Source of the DNA: Sipunculus nudus | Lineage: Eukaryota > Annelida > Sipuncula > Golfingiida > Sipunculidae | Direction: 5' to 3' | Assembly (NCBI GenBank): GCA_026874595.1 | Contig: CM049321.1 | Location: forward strand, 18,880,979-18,944,978 | Length of the DNA stretch: 64,000 bases | Part shown: piece after piece, positions 52,890-64,000 of the stretch | How positions within the stretch are numbered: position 1 is the stretch's first letter | How the letters are laid out: the number at the start of each line of letters is the position of its first letter | Notes under the pieces: generated by a model | What the model was told of the DNA's origin: nothing | The model's database searches: none | The model's input: the letters and a program-made list of their open reading frames with translations, nothing else | Made by a program: the position numbers and the translations under genes

Positions 52890-55745
52890 AAAAAGGTTAA
52901 ACAGTATTTAATATCTCAAAATATAAATGTCTAAATCAAAAAGACAAACTTTTAACCATCCATGCACATTTTCTGTTTGCCAAATAATAAATAATAATAA
53001 TTAATAATGATTAATAAATGCAATGTAAATAAATAAAATGAGGGGCTTATACCTCCCTAAAGCCTTGCCCCTTTGATCAATGGCATAAAATGCATATTTG
53101 TTCCAAACATATCAGTATGTTTTGAAGCTTGTTTCTATTTGTATTATGCCTTGGTTAATGAAGTTCAAAACAGAAATTTGAAATTTGAATGCAAATGGCT
53201 GCATTACCTTCACCATGGCAGAACAGGTTTTAAAAAACGCTATGCGAACACACTGGACAGGTGGCAGGTTGCAGGTGATTGATGAGGCGGGACCTTCTGT
53301 GCATTTTTTTTTTTTTGCCTATAGACCCAGGTTCTTCCATAATTGACCATACATTTGTGAATATTCCAAGATGACGCTCCAGAATCCAGAGAAGTTTCTA
53401 GATCCACACCAAAATATTATTGACTCTTCTTTGGCCCATTCCCGAAACACCCTAATATATCAGAGATTGCTTTCATAAATGTGGGAGTAATGTTTTGAAC
53501 AAACATCAACGTACACAAGCGCGCATACCTTGAGCCAGGCACCGCTGCCACTTAATTCAACCGATTTTTTTTTTTTCAGCTCACTTTGGCTTGAGTAAAG
53601 AAATAATACCAAAAGATAAATCTATTACAATCAAAAATGCCCGGATCATATACATTCTAACACAAAGTTTGTGATATCATTCTGTAAAGCTGTCACCATT
53701 GGGAAAGTTGTATCAAGGTGCTTAACTGAAGAAGAACATTTGTGAAAATGTTCAGGTTTTGTATTTCTCTGCCTTTGTCACTGAATAGAAACGGTGTGAT
53801 TGTTTGAAAGTGTTGGTATATGAACCCATCAAGATAATCTATACTCGAATATAGTTTAATGCAAAATGTATGCTGTATATTACACGTAATAAAGATTACC
53901 GGGCTCCACACACAAACACACACGCACACAAACACACACACATGAACGGGAATGAAAGTATATCCTCCTAGTGGAGGCGACAAAGCACCGGCATCAGGGT
54001 ACTTTACCGGAAAACTGCTCTGAGACCCCTGATGGACGTTTCTGTCTGCATATTAGCATAATTATATCTTCAGATTAGGATGTGACCCTAAAAAGATCGT
54101 TGGCGCCACCTACAATCGTGTCTGCTTTGGGTCAAGCGAAGCGTCTTTTTAAATTGATGGTATCATAAATCTTAGGAGTGGTTCTATGTATAGGGCTGAA
54201 ACTATGCATAGCTATAGACCATGGATATCTTTATGTTATGCTGAAGACAGGTGGCGCCATCTGCAATCGTTTCTGGGTGTTTCCGTCTGTTTGCATTGAG
54301 TGAAAATAACTCAGATGTCATGTTAAATGTATCGGCCTGGCATTTGCTAGGTCTTCCTTCGTTTGAAACTGGACTAGGGCAGCAGGAAGGTTGGAAAATA
54401 TCCGGAAAGGACCACCCCTACAAAAAATAATTCATTTAGAATATCTGTCGTTGGATTATACTGCATAGTATGACGCTTAGAAGATATGTATTTTATGACG
54501 ACACTTCTGTATTGCATGCCACCAGCGGTATACCAATGCTTCTGAAATGCCGCTGTAATATAACAATGACCAATGTGTCATCCAGATTTTAGTGTGTATG
54601 CAAAAGGACATCCAACATCGAGAAACGGGGAGAAAAAAACAAACTTTGAGGGTTCAATAGGGCACTGGGATGTGACACGAAATACACTGAGGGCAACGTA
54701 CTACATGGTGAGAATCTAACTGGAGAGAGATTGCCTGTGTGCTGCAAATCAACACAGAAGCGATATGCTTCCAGGGTATATGTGAACAGTAGGATTCTGG
54801 GTATAATTACGTTATGCCGCCATCTTCTATAACAGGCGGAAAACGCACACGTGGAAATACAGCTTAAACGGTGGGCATGCATAGGTGTAGCCAGGATTTA
54901 CGGAACGGGGGTGTGTCATGAGTGCATATGAACTCATTAACCCCAACCATATTGAATGTATGATAACAGGTCCGAGCTGTAGTGAACGTACGAGTTATGC
55001 ACGGGGAAACGGGCCCGAGCTGTAGTGAACTTAGGAGTGATGTACACGAGTCGTAGTAAATAAGAATTATTATCACGAACATTTTCTTCTTTGTCGCACC
55101 TGTATAACCGCGAAGTTTCAAATGGTGCATGATCCCATGACTCCTTTGCAAAGTAACAAACCACCTTCATATAATGAGGGTTTTGCTAGACTTTAGGTCA
55201 GAGCTACATAGAATACCATGTCGAGATATTGTCTCAGTAGTCTCTCATGTGTCACTTGAATAACCTGGTCAGAAGGTATGTTCAACTTTGTTCTAAATAA
55301 TAATTATGTTTTTTTATCAGAATACAGTTAGCATGTGTTCCAATAACACGTTTAAATGAGCAAGTGATGACACCTTAACATATGAAATATGATTGTTAAG
55401 AGAATATATGTTATTTGTATAAGCGAAAACCAAATGTGAGTATGACTATTATAGTCACTATCTGACACAAACCACGACTATAGTGTATATGTTGTTATAA
55501 TCGTTCACGATAAGTTATCTTACGCTATACTAATTATATGAGTATACATTATTTGAACGACGTATATAATGCCTATCGATGAACCATGCAGTGTATGGCT
55601 TTTTTATATAATTAAACGTTAATACTTTCAACAAGTCGTTCGTGCTCATTTCCCAATGAGAGGGTGCTGGGGAAGGAGGGAGGTCGGCGTTCTGGTAACA
55701 GGGGGGGGGGGATCTAGTGCAGCATACCTTATAATGTCTATATAT

Positions 55746-55783
<38 letters not shown>

Positions 55784-56755
55784 ATATATTTATATATTTA
55801 AGATCTGTCATGTATAAGAATAATGTTTTCGAGCTAGATTTTATAATAGTGCTATAGTAATTGCCCCATGCGACACCCCTCTAACAACGTCCATGGGCAT
55901 GGGCATAGGGCCATTTCTCACCAGCCAGGCACAATTTCTAAATACTACTAGGCTTATACTGCATACTAAGATAGCACATACACATCTTGTTCTAAGGATT
56001 TTGCAACGAAACGATGGTGTCAGCTGTCATTTTTGTTTTAATTAACCAGTCGGGAAAAAAATATGAAATGTGACCAATGTGCATAAGGAATACCAGAAGG
56101 TGCTACGTTTGAAAAAGGTTGAATATGAACAGCACAAAGATTAATCAATTTCTTATGTTACCTTTATGAATATGAATTATATTTTTTTTTATGCAAGAGC
56201 AACAATTTACAACATTAATACAGAGTTCAGGGAATACAATTATAGTTAAAATATCTAAGTGCATGAACAAAACTTTTCAGGGATAAAATGGCGGATTTTT
56301 AGGTTGATCAAGATGTGTTCCATCACTTCCTTTAGACTTACTATTAATATTACAATATAATGTGGGTGGACCTTAGAAAAAGAATATCGTGTCTAGTTTG
56401 AATTTTTCAAATCGCGACCCACGCACTTCTTTCCTTCACATTTAAAATGTGTTAAAGGACAATTAGGGTTCCGAAAAAGAAAATACTTTTGTATAACCTG
56501 GGGGAGTTCATACGCCCCTTATGATTCATCCTCTAACCTATTGCCAATAACAAAGTATTGATGAATCACTGCTTGTTTAGCTGGACTTTTTTCCCAAGGC
56601 GATCATTCTATAGCCGTTTGACCCCTGCTGAACTTAGTAGTTCATATATCGCATATACATAAAGAATATATCATATATCAGCTTCTCTGGCATGAAAAAA
56701 AATATGGGTACACTATTAATTTATGCCAAAGACTTTTGAAGTCACGATTATTTTA
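52890..56755. other. No recognised gene
   Basis: Holds poly-T runs, a CA-rich microsatellite (53,907-53,943), a repeated CCGAGCTGTAGTGAAC motif at about 54,973 and 55,015, and a (TA)n tract near 55,748-55,780. Two short related segments (GGCGCCACCTACAATCGT and GGCGCCATCTGCAATCGT) occur at about 54,103 and 54,255. No frame shows a domain. Confidence 0.45.
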
Positions 56756-56782
56756 ATTAATCCCACAACTAACCAGTTTTTT

Positions 56783-57330
56783 TAGCTCAGCTGACTTTAA
56801 GTCATCTGAGCTATAGCGATCACTCTTTGTCCTTCGTCCGTCTAGCTGTGCGTCTGTCCATCCGTTAGCCAGGCACAAATCGTAACCGCTGGACCTAGAA
56901 TCTTGTAACTTGACATTCTGAGAGGTCCATGCAAAATTTCCTTGGAAACCAGAAATAAGGTCTCTGTTACCTATATCCTTCGAACTATGGGGCCCCAAAG
57001 TACCCGCCAGAATAGTCAAAAATTGCATCCAAAAACTTCAATATCTCATTAACTTCATCACTGATGATCATGATTTTTGGCATACATATTGATCATATGA
57101 TGTTCCATCTATATTTTTGATTTTTTTTAACGATTTTTTTCTCTATTTTTGAGACCTTTTAAAATGTAAACATCTGTTAACAGGGCACAAATCGTAAAGA
57201 CTGGACCTAGAATCTTCATTCTTGTTACACAGAGACCTGTGAAAGTCTCCATGGAAACCAAAAGTTAGGTCTCTGTTACCATGTTCTTTGAGCTATGGGT
57301 TGATATTGAGTAAATGTAATAAAGACCCCC
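56783..57330. repeat. Foldback-type dispersed repeat with internal duplication
   Basis: Begins with a near-palindrome, AGCTCAGCTGACTT and AAGTCATCTGAGCT. Further on, a segment starting CACAAATCGTAA with CTGGACCTAGAATCTT recurs at about 56,872 and 57,186, each followed by similar CATGGAAACCA.A and GTCTCTGTTACC blocks. This layout is typical of abundant non-coding foldback or MITE-like repeats in marine invertebrates; I cannot name the family. Confidence 0.5.
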
Positions 57331-57799
57331 TTGTATCTCCATTTATGTCTTAATTTTATGATTGATTTTAGTGGAGTGCTTACAAACAATTGGGTGACAT
57401 TAAAGTGACCAGTGCGTTTATGACTGGGATTTTTTAGGGGCACCAATGGGTGGCTTTAGACAAGGGTCACATGACCCTGGCCAATGAACTTGTAGAACGT
57501 AGCCACAATTCAGGGCTGGGTAATTTGAATTAGTTTGGCTCTGTGCGCAGCACGGGCACTGAGTTTATTGTTTAACAAAATGGATATTGACAAATTTATG
57601 TTGAATCCTACCACTTAGGTATTTGACCAAAAGAAAAAGATTGATTTATTATAAACTTGTGGAAGATAAGAGATAGAAGAAAAAACAGTTTATGAAAAAA
57701 GTAGAATTGAAAATAAATTTGCTGATAAGTTTGCTTTAACTCATTAACATAAATTTTGATAGATCTAGAGAGGTTGGGTTTTACTAAACCAAGAAATTC

Positions 57800-58460
57800 A
57801 AATGGCAGTGACAAAAAGGGGAGTCCACCCCGAACTAGAAAAGAATTTGGCTCTGAGAATAAAGGGGTAGAAAGGCCTCAAAATACTCAGGGACACAGCT
57901 TTTATCATTAAAAGAACAGGGCATATTATGTCCAAGTCTTTCGAACTTAAAAAGGGAAAATAAGCATTGTCTAAAGAAGCTTCACCAAATGCATTCGTAC
58001 AAAGGCTTGCTTTGTGAACCTCCGTCGGGGAGATTAGAATTAGAGGATCCTGCCTTTGTGGGAAAAGAATAATAACTCTAGGACCATTCGTAAATATTTG
58101 AGCCTTTGTGTCAGAAGGTCTTGTGTCCTTTGAAGGGAACAGTATTAACACAGCGCCGGTTTAAATTATAAGGGCACTGGTGCTTCCCAGTCTGTGTTAT
58201 TGAAAAGTGAAATTGCCTTTTCTCGGACAAGACAGCTACCAGCAAAATAGTTTTAGCTCAGGGCACTGAGGATTCTATTGTTCATGTATCTCTGCACAAA
58301 GTCACGTTGGAGTTAGAGCTGGTGCCAGGTCCTGCTAGTGTGAGTATTATGCTCAGTTTACTTGTAAAATGTTTTTTCTTTGTTATTGGGGAACGCTTTG
58401 TCGGGAGGTAGTGTGACGGCTGTTCCTTGCATGGTCTCTTCACCGAGGGCTAGCTTAAAT
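57800..58460 (+). pseudogene. Gypsy element 3: gag end and protease relic
   Basis: Across frames, KRTGHIMSKSFELKK (about 57,908-57,955) is a decayed zinc knuckle in which the cysteines are lost. Then GTGASQSVLLKSEIAFS, where the family has DTGASQS, so the catalytic aspartate is glycine. Then VHVSLHKVTLELELVPGP and, near the end, LLGNALSGGSVTAVP. The order and wording match gag-protease of Gypsy elements of the same general type as elements 1 and 2. It ends at a (TA)n tract. Confidence 0.65.
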
Positions 58461-58464
58461 TATA

Positions 58465-58543
<79 letters not shown>
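58465..58543. repeat. (TA)n microsatellite
   Basis: TA tract directly after the Gypsy element 3 relic. Confidence 0.95.
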
Positions 58544-58546
<3 letters not shown>

Positions 58547-59191
58547 AAATAAAACCTTTTAATTACGCCCACCAATTTGGCCTAGATTAAGCTGGGAATT
58601 TTCCATGTAGTCATCTATGCACAGAAATGCGCTTTTTTGAGATTGTCGCTAAACTGGAATGGTCGATAGGCGAGGTTTTACTGTACACGTCTATATAATT
58701 GGTTATTTATTAATCAAGGATGCTTTTAAATTCATCTTTCATGATAGTGTTGATGGGACAGCCGCCATAAATACACTTTTAATGTAAACAGAAACACGCT
58801 TATTGTTACAGCACGATTTTAATATCCCTTGATAGCCGACATAAATGTAACCGGCATGGGGATTTACTGTGGTTATAATTAAACAATTAACTCGGCTAGT
58901 CAGTAAAGGTACCTGCTGTGGTTACAATTATCCCTCAGTGTTATAAACAATTCTCCGTCGTAAAAAGTATATATAAAAATTGGATATAACTAAGACAATG
59001 AATAATAAACAAACTACAATTGATCACAAATTAGGAAAAAAATATCTTCAGGTCAAAGGGAATTAGTCCAATTAATATTTTATTTTTTTATCAAATTAAA
59101 GTTGTTTTAATGATGCCAACAATTTACAATACATATGCTTTATCTAGAATTATTTGCATCTCATGTATTATATTTTTCTTTCTAATTTGAG

Positions 59192-59400
59192 AAGCTGTCT
59201 TATTATTAAAGAAAATAACACTTCAATGGACGCCTCTACATTTTGTCTACATTACAACAAATCTCTCCCAGTTAGAAATTTAAAAAAAAATATGGTTTTG
59301 CTTTGGATTGAATGTGGACAGATCATTCAATATGGAAATCGACAAATGGACGACCATATAGTAGACACTTTTGAACTTCAAAGTGAAATAACAGCTGTGT
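59192..59400 (+). pseudogene. Second-type CTLD exon, decayed copy
   Basis: MDASTFCLHYNKSLPV matches ASTFCLQYNKSLPF of the exon at 62,357. Before it, a one-base loss shifts the frame; after it, the KEYGL..AWLG segment is garbled. It is followed by a (TA)n tract (59,431-59,482). Confidence 0.6.
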
Positions 59401-59429
59401 AGTTAACTAGTTCACTGAAACACACACAC

Positions 59430-59430
<1 letters not shown>

Positions 59431-59482
<52 letters not shown>
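59431..59482. repeat. (TA)n microsatellite
   Basis: TA tract following a short ACAC run. Confidence 0.9.
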
Positions 59483-59487
<5 letters not shown>

Positions 59488-60720
59488 CAGTGAGATATCC
59501 GATTACACAACACAACAGTTTATCAAAATACTCCTAGTTTGTTAAGCCTTGATTAATATATCACTGTTATTTCTTATGGATGGTTCCTATAAACATTACA
59601 TAACAAAAAATAATCTTATTAAAGTAGTTTAGGGAAAACCAAACCGACCTAACGGATTTACACACATAGCGGAGAAAACAAACGTTAAATGATACGATTA
59701 GAAAAAAGCCATTATTGTTTGCCTGAAAAATAAATTATTAGGCGGTCTGGATCTAACGGGTCCTTGGAAGAAAGTTGATCAGGATCATGATAACCCGTAG
59801 AAATGTATGGAGTCTAAAAGAATGAGAGAGATTAAACGAATGTTAAGCATGTTGCAAAATGACACTTAATTAGTGTGTGTCCAAAATGTAGAATCCATAC
59901 ATATGCAGTTTTCTTAAACTTGTTTGCCTGTCAGGATGATTCTTAATTATGTCTAAAAATGACTTGATTCTTTATGAGTAATAAAAGAACATATAACTAA
60001 GTGCACAATAAATTATAACATGTGGGATAAGGTAACTCATTTACAACAGTTCCTGAATTACACCCCATAAGGACTATATCTAGAAAAAAGACCTGGTAAC
60101 TCAAGCAGCCGAAGACTATCGATGACATTGTAAGGCACATATATGCTTAAACATTTTATATGAATATGGAATCAGTTAAACCTGTTTACCTTGTTTGAAA
60201 ACTAAGATAGGAATTTCTTAAAACGTTATATTTGAAATTAATAACATCAACAACAATTGACAAGCCTCGTGTAATATCCTCGGAAATTTCATTGATATAG
60301 TCACATTGCATTGTAATACAGGAGGACTGCAGTAATTTAAGTTCAAAAGACAGAAATTACAACATAGAGTAATATATCATAAAATACACATCAAACATAT
60401 TGACATTGATTCTCTTTCATGAAAAATTGCCTGCCTTGCACAATATAATGGTAACATGAGTTTGGCGAGCGGTTTGATATGGGCCACCTTGAACCAACCA
60501 TGCAGATATATATTATGCTGCAGATGCAATTTGTTTCATTTTTAGCCAGGAAAGGAACCTAGATGCTATTTATATTGCCAGTACTTGAATCGAACCAAAT
60601 CAGGCTTGGTATTCAGTAACTCTAATGCGATATAAGTGGGCAATATTACGTATGGAATCTAATGGCGAATACCATTTACGTTCAAATCAAGCAAATTACA
60701 TATTTAACAGAAGGAATTTA
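59483..60720. other. No recognised feature
   Basis: AT-rich sequence without a convincing exon, repeat end or RNA gene. Confidence 0.45.
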
Positions 60721-61542
60721 AGTGGCAAAAGGAAAAATAAAGTTTAGGGCGGGGGTAACTACATTCAACCAGTTGGTGGCACAATGTTTGCATAATGCCA
60801 ATAACATAAGTATTCTTCGTTCCCATGTGCCAGTGGAAACCATACGGATTATCCGTCTGCCGGAATGGCAAGTTCCGTTTACAGGAAATAATGCTTAAAG
60901 AGATTCAAGGTATCCTGAACTTTAATTATTACAACTGATTTTTTGTTATTTTGTCAATGACATATTATTCGTATATCAATTGTATGTTATTATACCGCTT
61001 GCTTTTCATTAAAACAAATGTTCCAAAACAATATTCCCCTGACGTATTTCAGTTTTTCTTATGTTATTTTATTCTATATTGAATGTCAATATTAATTCTA
61101 GAAAACATAACAATCATATGAATAATTTTAAATACTTAATGTTGCAGTATACGAGCCACAGGTTCATAAATTTTAAATATTAATATGGGATACTGATTCT
61201 GTTGGTCCCCTGCAGGGAGCGACACAAAGCGGCGTTCTTCGAAGTTTGCCACAGTGATATGTATGATACCCGCGATACGTGCACCCTTATTAATTTTGAG
61301 CGTTTCTTTTAATGTTAAAAGGAAACACTTATTTTTACACCTGGTTAGAAAAAAATTTATATTAACATCCACTTATGTTCTATAATGAACATGCAGTAAA
61401 CCGTTAATAAATGACAAAAACAGGTTATATAATACAGGCTATTCATATATACTAGACCCATATATAAATATACATATATGATATAACCAGGAAAATGATG
61501 ATATAGGTCGGTCCAGAAACGGCATTCCTGCCCGACGTATAC

Positions 61543-61606
61543 CATAAAAACCATAAGAACAATACAACAAATGAAACAAGAAAAACCATATTCCATAGTT
61601 TTTCAT
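61543..61606 (-). CDS. Possible signal-peptide exon, minus-strand copy
   Basis: ATG and 20 codons plus one base before G|GTATACG. The peptide begins MKNYGIWFFLFHLLYCSYGF, a good secretion-signal profile. The next downstream candidate exon (61,200-61,340) has a frame with CKNKCFLLTLKETL but its acceptor phase does not fit, so the gene may be broken. Confidence 0.35.
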
Positions 61607-62356
61607 TTTGATATGTAAAACAATAATAATGTGGTCAACATTATTGCCCTTTATTATAACGGATTACCGTTAATAGTTCTTAAATGTTCTCTCCTCGTGA
61701 TTTGACAAAAGAAATTAATTAATAGAATATTCTTGTTATGTAATGCGTCACTTAGCCACTTAAGTTCCACTACTGGCCTTATTTTTTTGTTTTGATAAAT
61801 TATAATGAGTGGTTTTAGCAAAATGATTGACCAGAGCTTAACACAAATGGTTCGGTTTTATGATTACCATGACCACCGTATAAAATACCCAATCAATCGT
61901 ATATTGCATACAAAATTGAACCACATAAATTTCCGAACATCTCTGACAGTTATCACCTCGTTATTGTACAACCTTTGGATCTATATACTACAGGAGGAGA
62001 GGCACATTGCATATGATGTATTTGCCGGTTCTTCTGTATCTTTCTAAGATATTTACGAGAGCAAACTGTGATTCACACCTAGGTGCTTCTATTAAACATT
62101 AATTTTCTTTAACCTCGGTACATTACTTGTATAGCATTCTGGGCTTTGCCATTTCTGTTGTCATTCACCGTAACTCCATAATTTCTGTTGTCATTCACCG
62201 TAACTACATAATTCTTGAAGTCACTAAAAACACAAGTAGAGCTTTAGAACATTATGTTTGTATATAAATTATTAAATATTTTTAAATTGTATTTAAAGTA
62301 TTAAATTGCCATTACAATTAAATGCATCTAATATTTATTTTTCTAAATAATTTCAG

Positions 62357-62555
62357 AAGCTGACATATTGGTTAAAACAAATGTAACATTCGTGGATGCC
62401 TCCACATTTTGTCTTCAGTATAACAAATCCCTCCCATTTCAAAATAAAGAGGAAGTTAGTGATTTTGTAAAAGAATATGGGCTGTTATCGGCCTGGTTAG
62501 GTTCAATATGGACCGATGGTTTCAACATGGAAACGGGTCAACGGACAACCATACG
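62357..62555 (+). CDS. Second-type CTLD exon, open copy
   Basis: Bounded by TTTCAG and CG|GTAGGA. The open frame reads VTFVDASTFCLQYNKSLPFQ, then KEYGLLSAWLGSIWTDG and METGQ. The succession of an aromatic strand, helix with FC, LP, and WLG...W is that of the first half of a CTLD. It resembles exon 2 of the A-D genes in layout but not closely in sequence. Acceptor phase 1 suits the lectin exon modules; the donor phase is uncertain. No partner exons were found with confidence, so this is a gene fragment or the only recognisable exon of a second lectin gene. Confidence 0.6.
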
Positions 62556-62730
62556 GTAGGAGAGTCGCTTATTAACTATAAAAGAGGGTTAACACCTCCC
62601 CTGTTTAACCAAGCGTCACCTTTATTATTAACAGGTTACTATTTCTAAAAATCATCACGAGGGTCATCATGAGGTAATTTATAGATTATTGATTTTGTGT
62701 TGCATATAAATATAGGAATATAATTATATA

Positions 62731-62731
<1 letters not shown>

Positions 62732-62776
<45 letters not shown>

Positions 62777-62779
62777 TAT
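62732..62779. repeat. (TA)n microsatellite
   Basis: TA tract at the edge of the inverted block. Confidence 0.9.
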
Positions 62780-63146
62780 ACTCCAAGGAGGAACTGGTGA
62801 ATGGCACAATGAGCATGTCCTGGTCACCAGATTTGACTATTTCGGATGGTTTACATGGCTGTAACAGTTCCAGAATTCCAGAAGGTAAACTGGTTCTATG
62901 CAATGTCCAGTATGTGGCCACGACGATGTGTTCCCTGTTTTATATGCTGCTGTAGACCAAAGGTTGACATTAACAATATGAATGCGTTTTCATCCCTGTC
63001 ATTAGCTTTCTCAAGGTTTAAAATCTTGAAATTTTGAAATATCAAAGAATGAACAGCGCGCCAGAGCATGTTACAAGATGTTCTATGTAATCGGAGAACT
63101 GTCTTAAAGATATGTTTCACAGTAATGCTGTTATATCTTGACGGCT

Positions 63147-63149
<3 letters not shown>

Positions 63150-63222
<73 letters not shown>
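63150..63222. repeat. (TC)n-(TA)n microsatellite
   Basis: About 32 bp of TC followed by about 42 bp of TA, the same compound structure as at 4,014. Confidence 0.95.
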
Positions 63223-63226
<4 letters not shown>

Positions 63227-63230
63227 AGAC

Positions 63231-63530
63231 AGCCTTAAATGCTGGGTAGGCAACACAAAGCAGTCATAAGCTTGGAATTGCTCAATACATTTGACGTAAA
63301 GGCTGCTGGTGTTAACTATTACTGCGTCGATATCAGGGGCTTGGCGGGGGTTATGCTTGATGGTATATCCCTGAGGAAGGAGTGCACTAATAGCAGGCTG
63401 GTCTCTGTCTGTGCCAGTTAGCCAGGTCACTGTGAGATAAATAAGTCTATGCTATGATGGATGATGAAATCTTGGAGACGTAGCATGTTACACACCGAAG
63501 ATAGGTTGACAAAGCATAGGTGTGAATTGC
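63231..63530 (-). pseudogene. LINE endonuclease fragment
   Basis: TWLTGTDRDQPAISALLPQG followed by YTIKHNPRQ and LRLSVIY matches the apurinic-type endonuclease of CR1/L2-like elements (catalytic ETWL region; the glutamate lies at the frame break). Upstream, after a frameshift, VNLSS and IIHHSIDLFI fit the preceding strand of the same domain. It could be the missing 5' part of the same family as the LINE at 44 kb. Confidence 0.65.
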
Positions 63531-64000
63531 TCAGCTCTCCAGTTTACAGCGAATTCCCAGTTCTATTTTGTATTTTTATAGGCTGTTAGTTCGGCTAGGT
63601 TTTTGTGAGAGCTCGGCTGACTGACCCGATTACTTGTACGCATCAAGATTGCTAAGATACTGGCCTTCCTGGGCAGTGTTCTTAGCGGTGTCTCTGTCTG
63701 TTTAGTAGCCGCACAGGAATCTTGCCCATTCCAAATCCTTAGATGCCCCTCTTGTAGTTTTTTTCGTACCAATATCAGCTCTTGGATCCTGCTGTACATA
63801 TAAGCCCAAACCTATGAAAACACCTTGATCTTACTGACCTTTAAAGAATAGATGTTACAGCTCCAAGAAAACAACTAATGTCTAGGCACGGTGATCCTCC
63901 TGCGTTTACGAAAAGAACACAATTAAACACACAAAATGCATTCAAAAGAAGGTTTTCCTTATGAACTTTAAGTCCTTCATACTTAAAATTTTCCATATTC
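63531..64000. other. Possible upstream LINE sequence
   Basis: A 78-codon minus-strand frame (63,563-63,799) is rich in R, K, T and S and leads toward the endonuclease fragment. It may be the start of the same LINE ORF, but shows no motif. Confidence 0.25.

Larger units (their letters stand above)
60721..62725. repeat. Inverted copy of the 11 kb and 22-24 kb flanks
   Basis: In reverse complement, 60,721-60,900 matches 11,216-11,395; 61,200-61,890 matches parts of 22,870-23,810; 62,345-62,560 matches 22,247-22,460; 62,570-62,725 matches 10,960-11,115. The block therefore belongs to the same duplication family as the lectin units but in opposite orientation. It contains a 30-bp unit repeated twice (62,151-62,210). 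Confidence 0.8.

Noticed and set aside
57798-58151. 117-codon minus-strand frame
   Set aside because: The plus strand of the same DNA reads as gag-protease of a Gypsy relic, so this frame is its antisense shadow.

Overview
This window is animal nuclear DNA, not prokaryotic. It is AT-rich, its coding sequence lies in short exons bounded by GT-AG introns, and it is crowded with (TA)n tracts and decayed retroelements. The mix of diversified C-type-lectin-like genes, a Ngaro-type YR retrotransposon, a Ty3/Gypsy element with integrase upstream of reverse transcriptase, CR1/L2-type LINE pieces and a Tigger-like element suggests a marine invertebrate. A mollusc is my best guess; the sequence does not prove it.

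The left 40 kb holds a tandem family of four paralogous genes, all on the minus strand, here named A (2.7-9.1 kb), B (14.6-21.2 kb), C (24.6-29.5 kb) and D (32.5-39.7 kb). Only C is intact. Its ten exons join into one 1,269-nt reading frame (422 aa): signal peptide, two C-type-lectin-like domains (CTLDs), a short linker, one transmembrane helix and a cytoplasmic tail of about 160 residues. The tail has an acidic-YTPL motif, a proline-rich stretch and a C-terminal tyrosine motif. A has nonsense codons after its second CTLD and in its tail, so at most it makes a soluble protein. B is a pseudogene: stops, a 7-bp deletion, loss of exon 3 and the tail, and a Ngaro-type element inserted in its first CTLD exon. 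D has lost its ATG and exons 3-6, and carries a rearranged Gypsy element. Sequence around A, B and C is duplicated with them. A second CTLD exon type and a signal-peptide-like exon are found at 22-23 kb and again, inverted, at 59-62 kb.

From about 40 to 44 kb I recognise no genes. A 5'-truncated CR1/L2-like LINE occupies 44.1-46.2 kb. A diverged minisatellite of about 42 bp per unit fills 46.8-48.8 kb and abuts a second Gypsy element (48.8-52.9 kb; LTR, gag, protease, integrase). The right end holds a third Gypsy relic (57.8-58.45 kb), the inverted CTLD block and a LINE endonuclease fragment.

Functionally, gene C reads as a cell-surface receptor with non-canonical lectin domains outside and a possible tyrosine-phosphorylation tail inside. 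Its neighbours look like soluble, tail-less or dead derivatives made by duplication and transposon damage. All exon joins are inferred from splice consensus, phase and comparison among the four copies; no transcript data were available.
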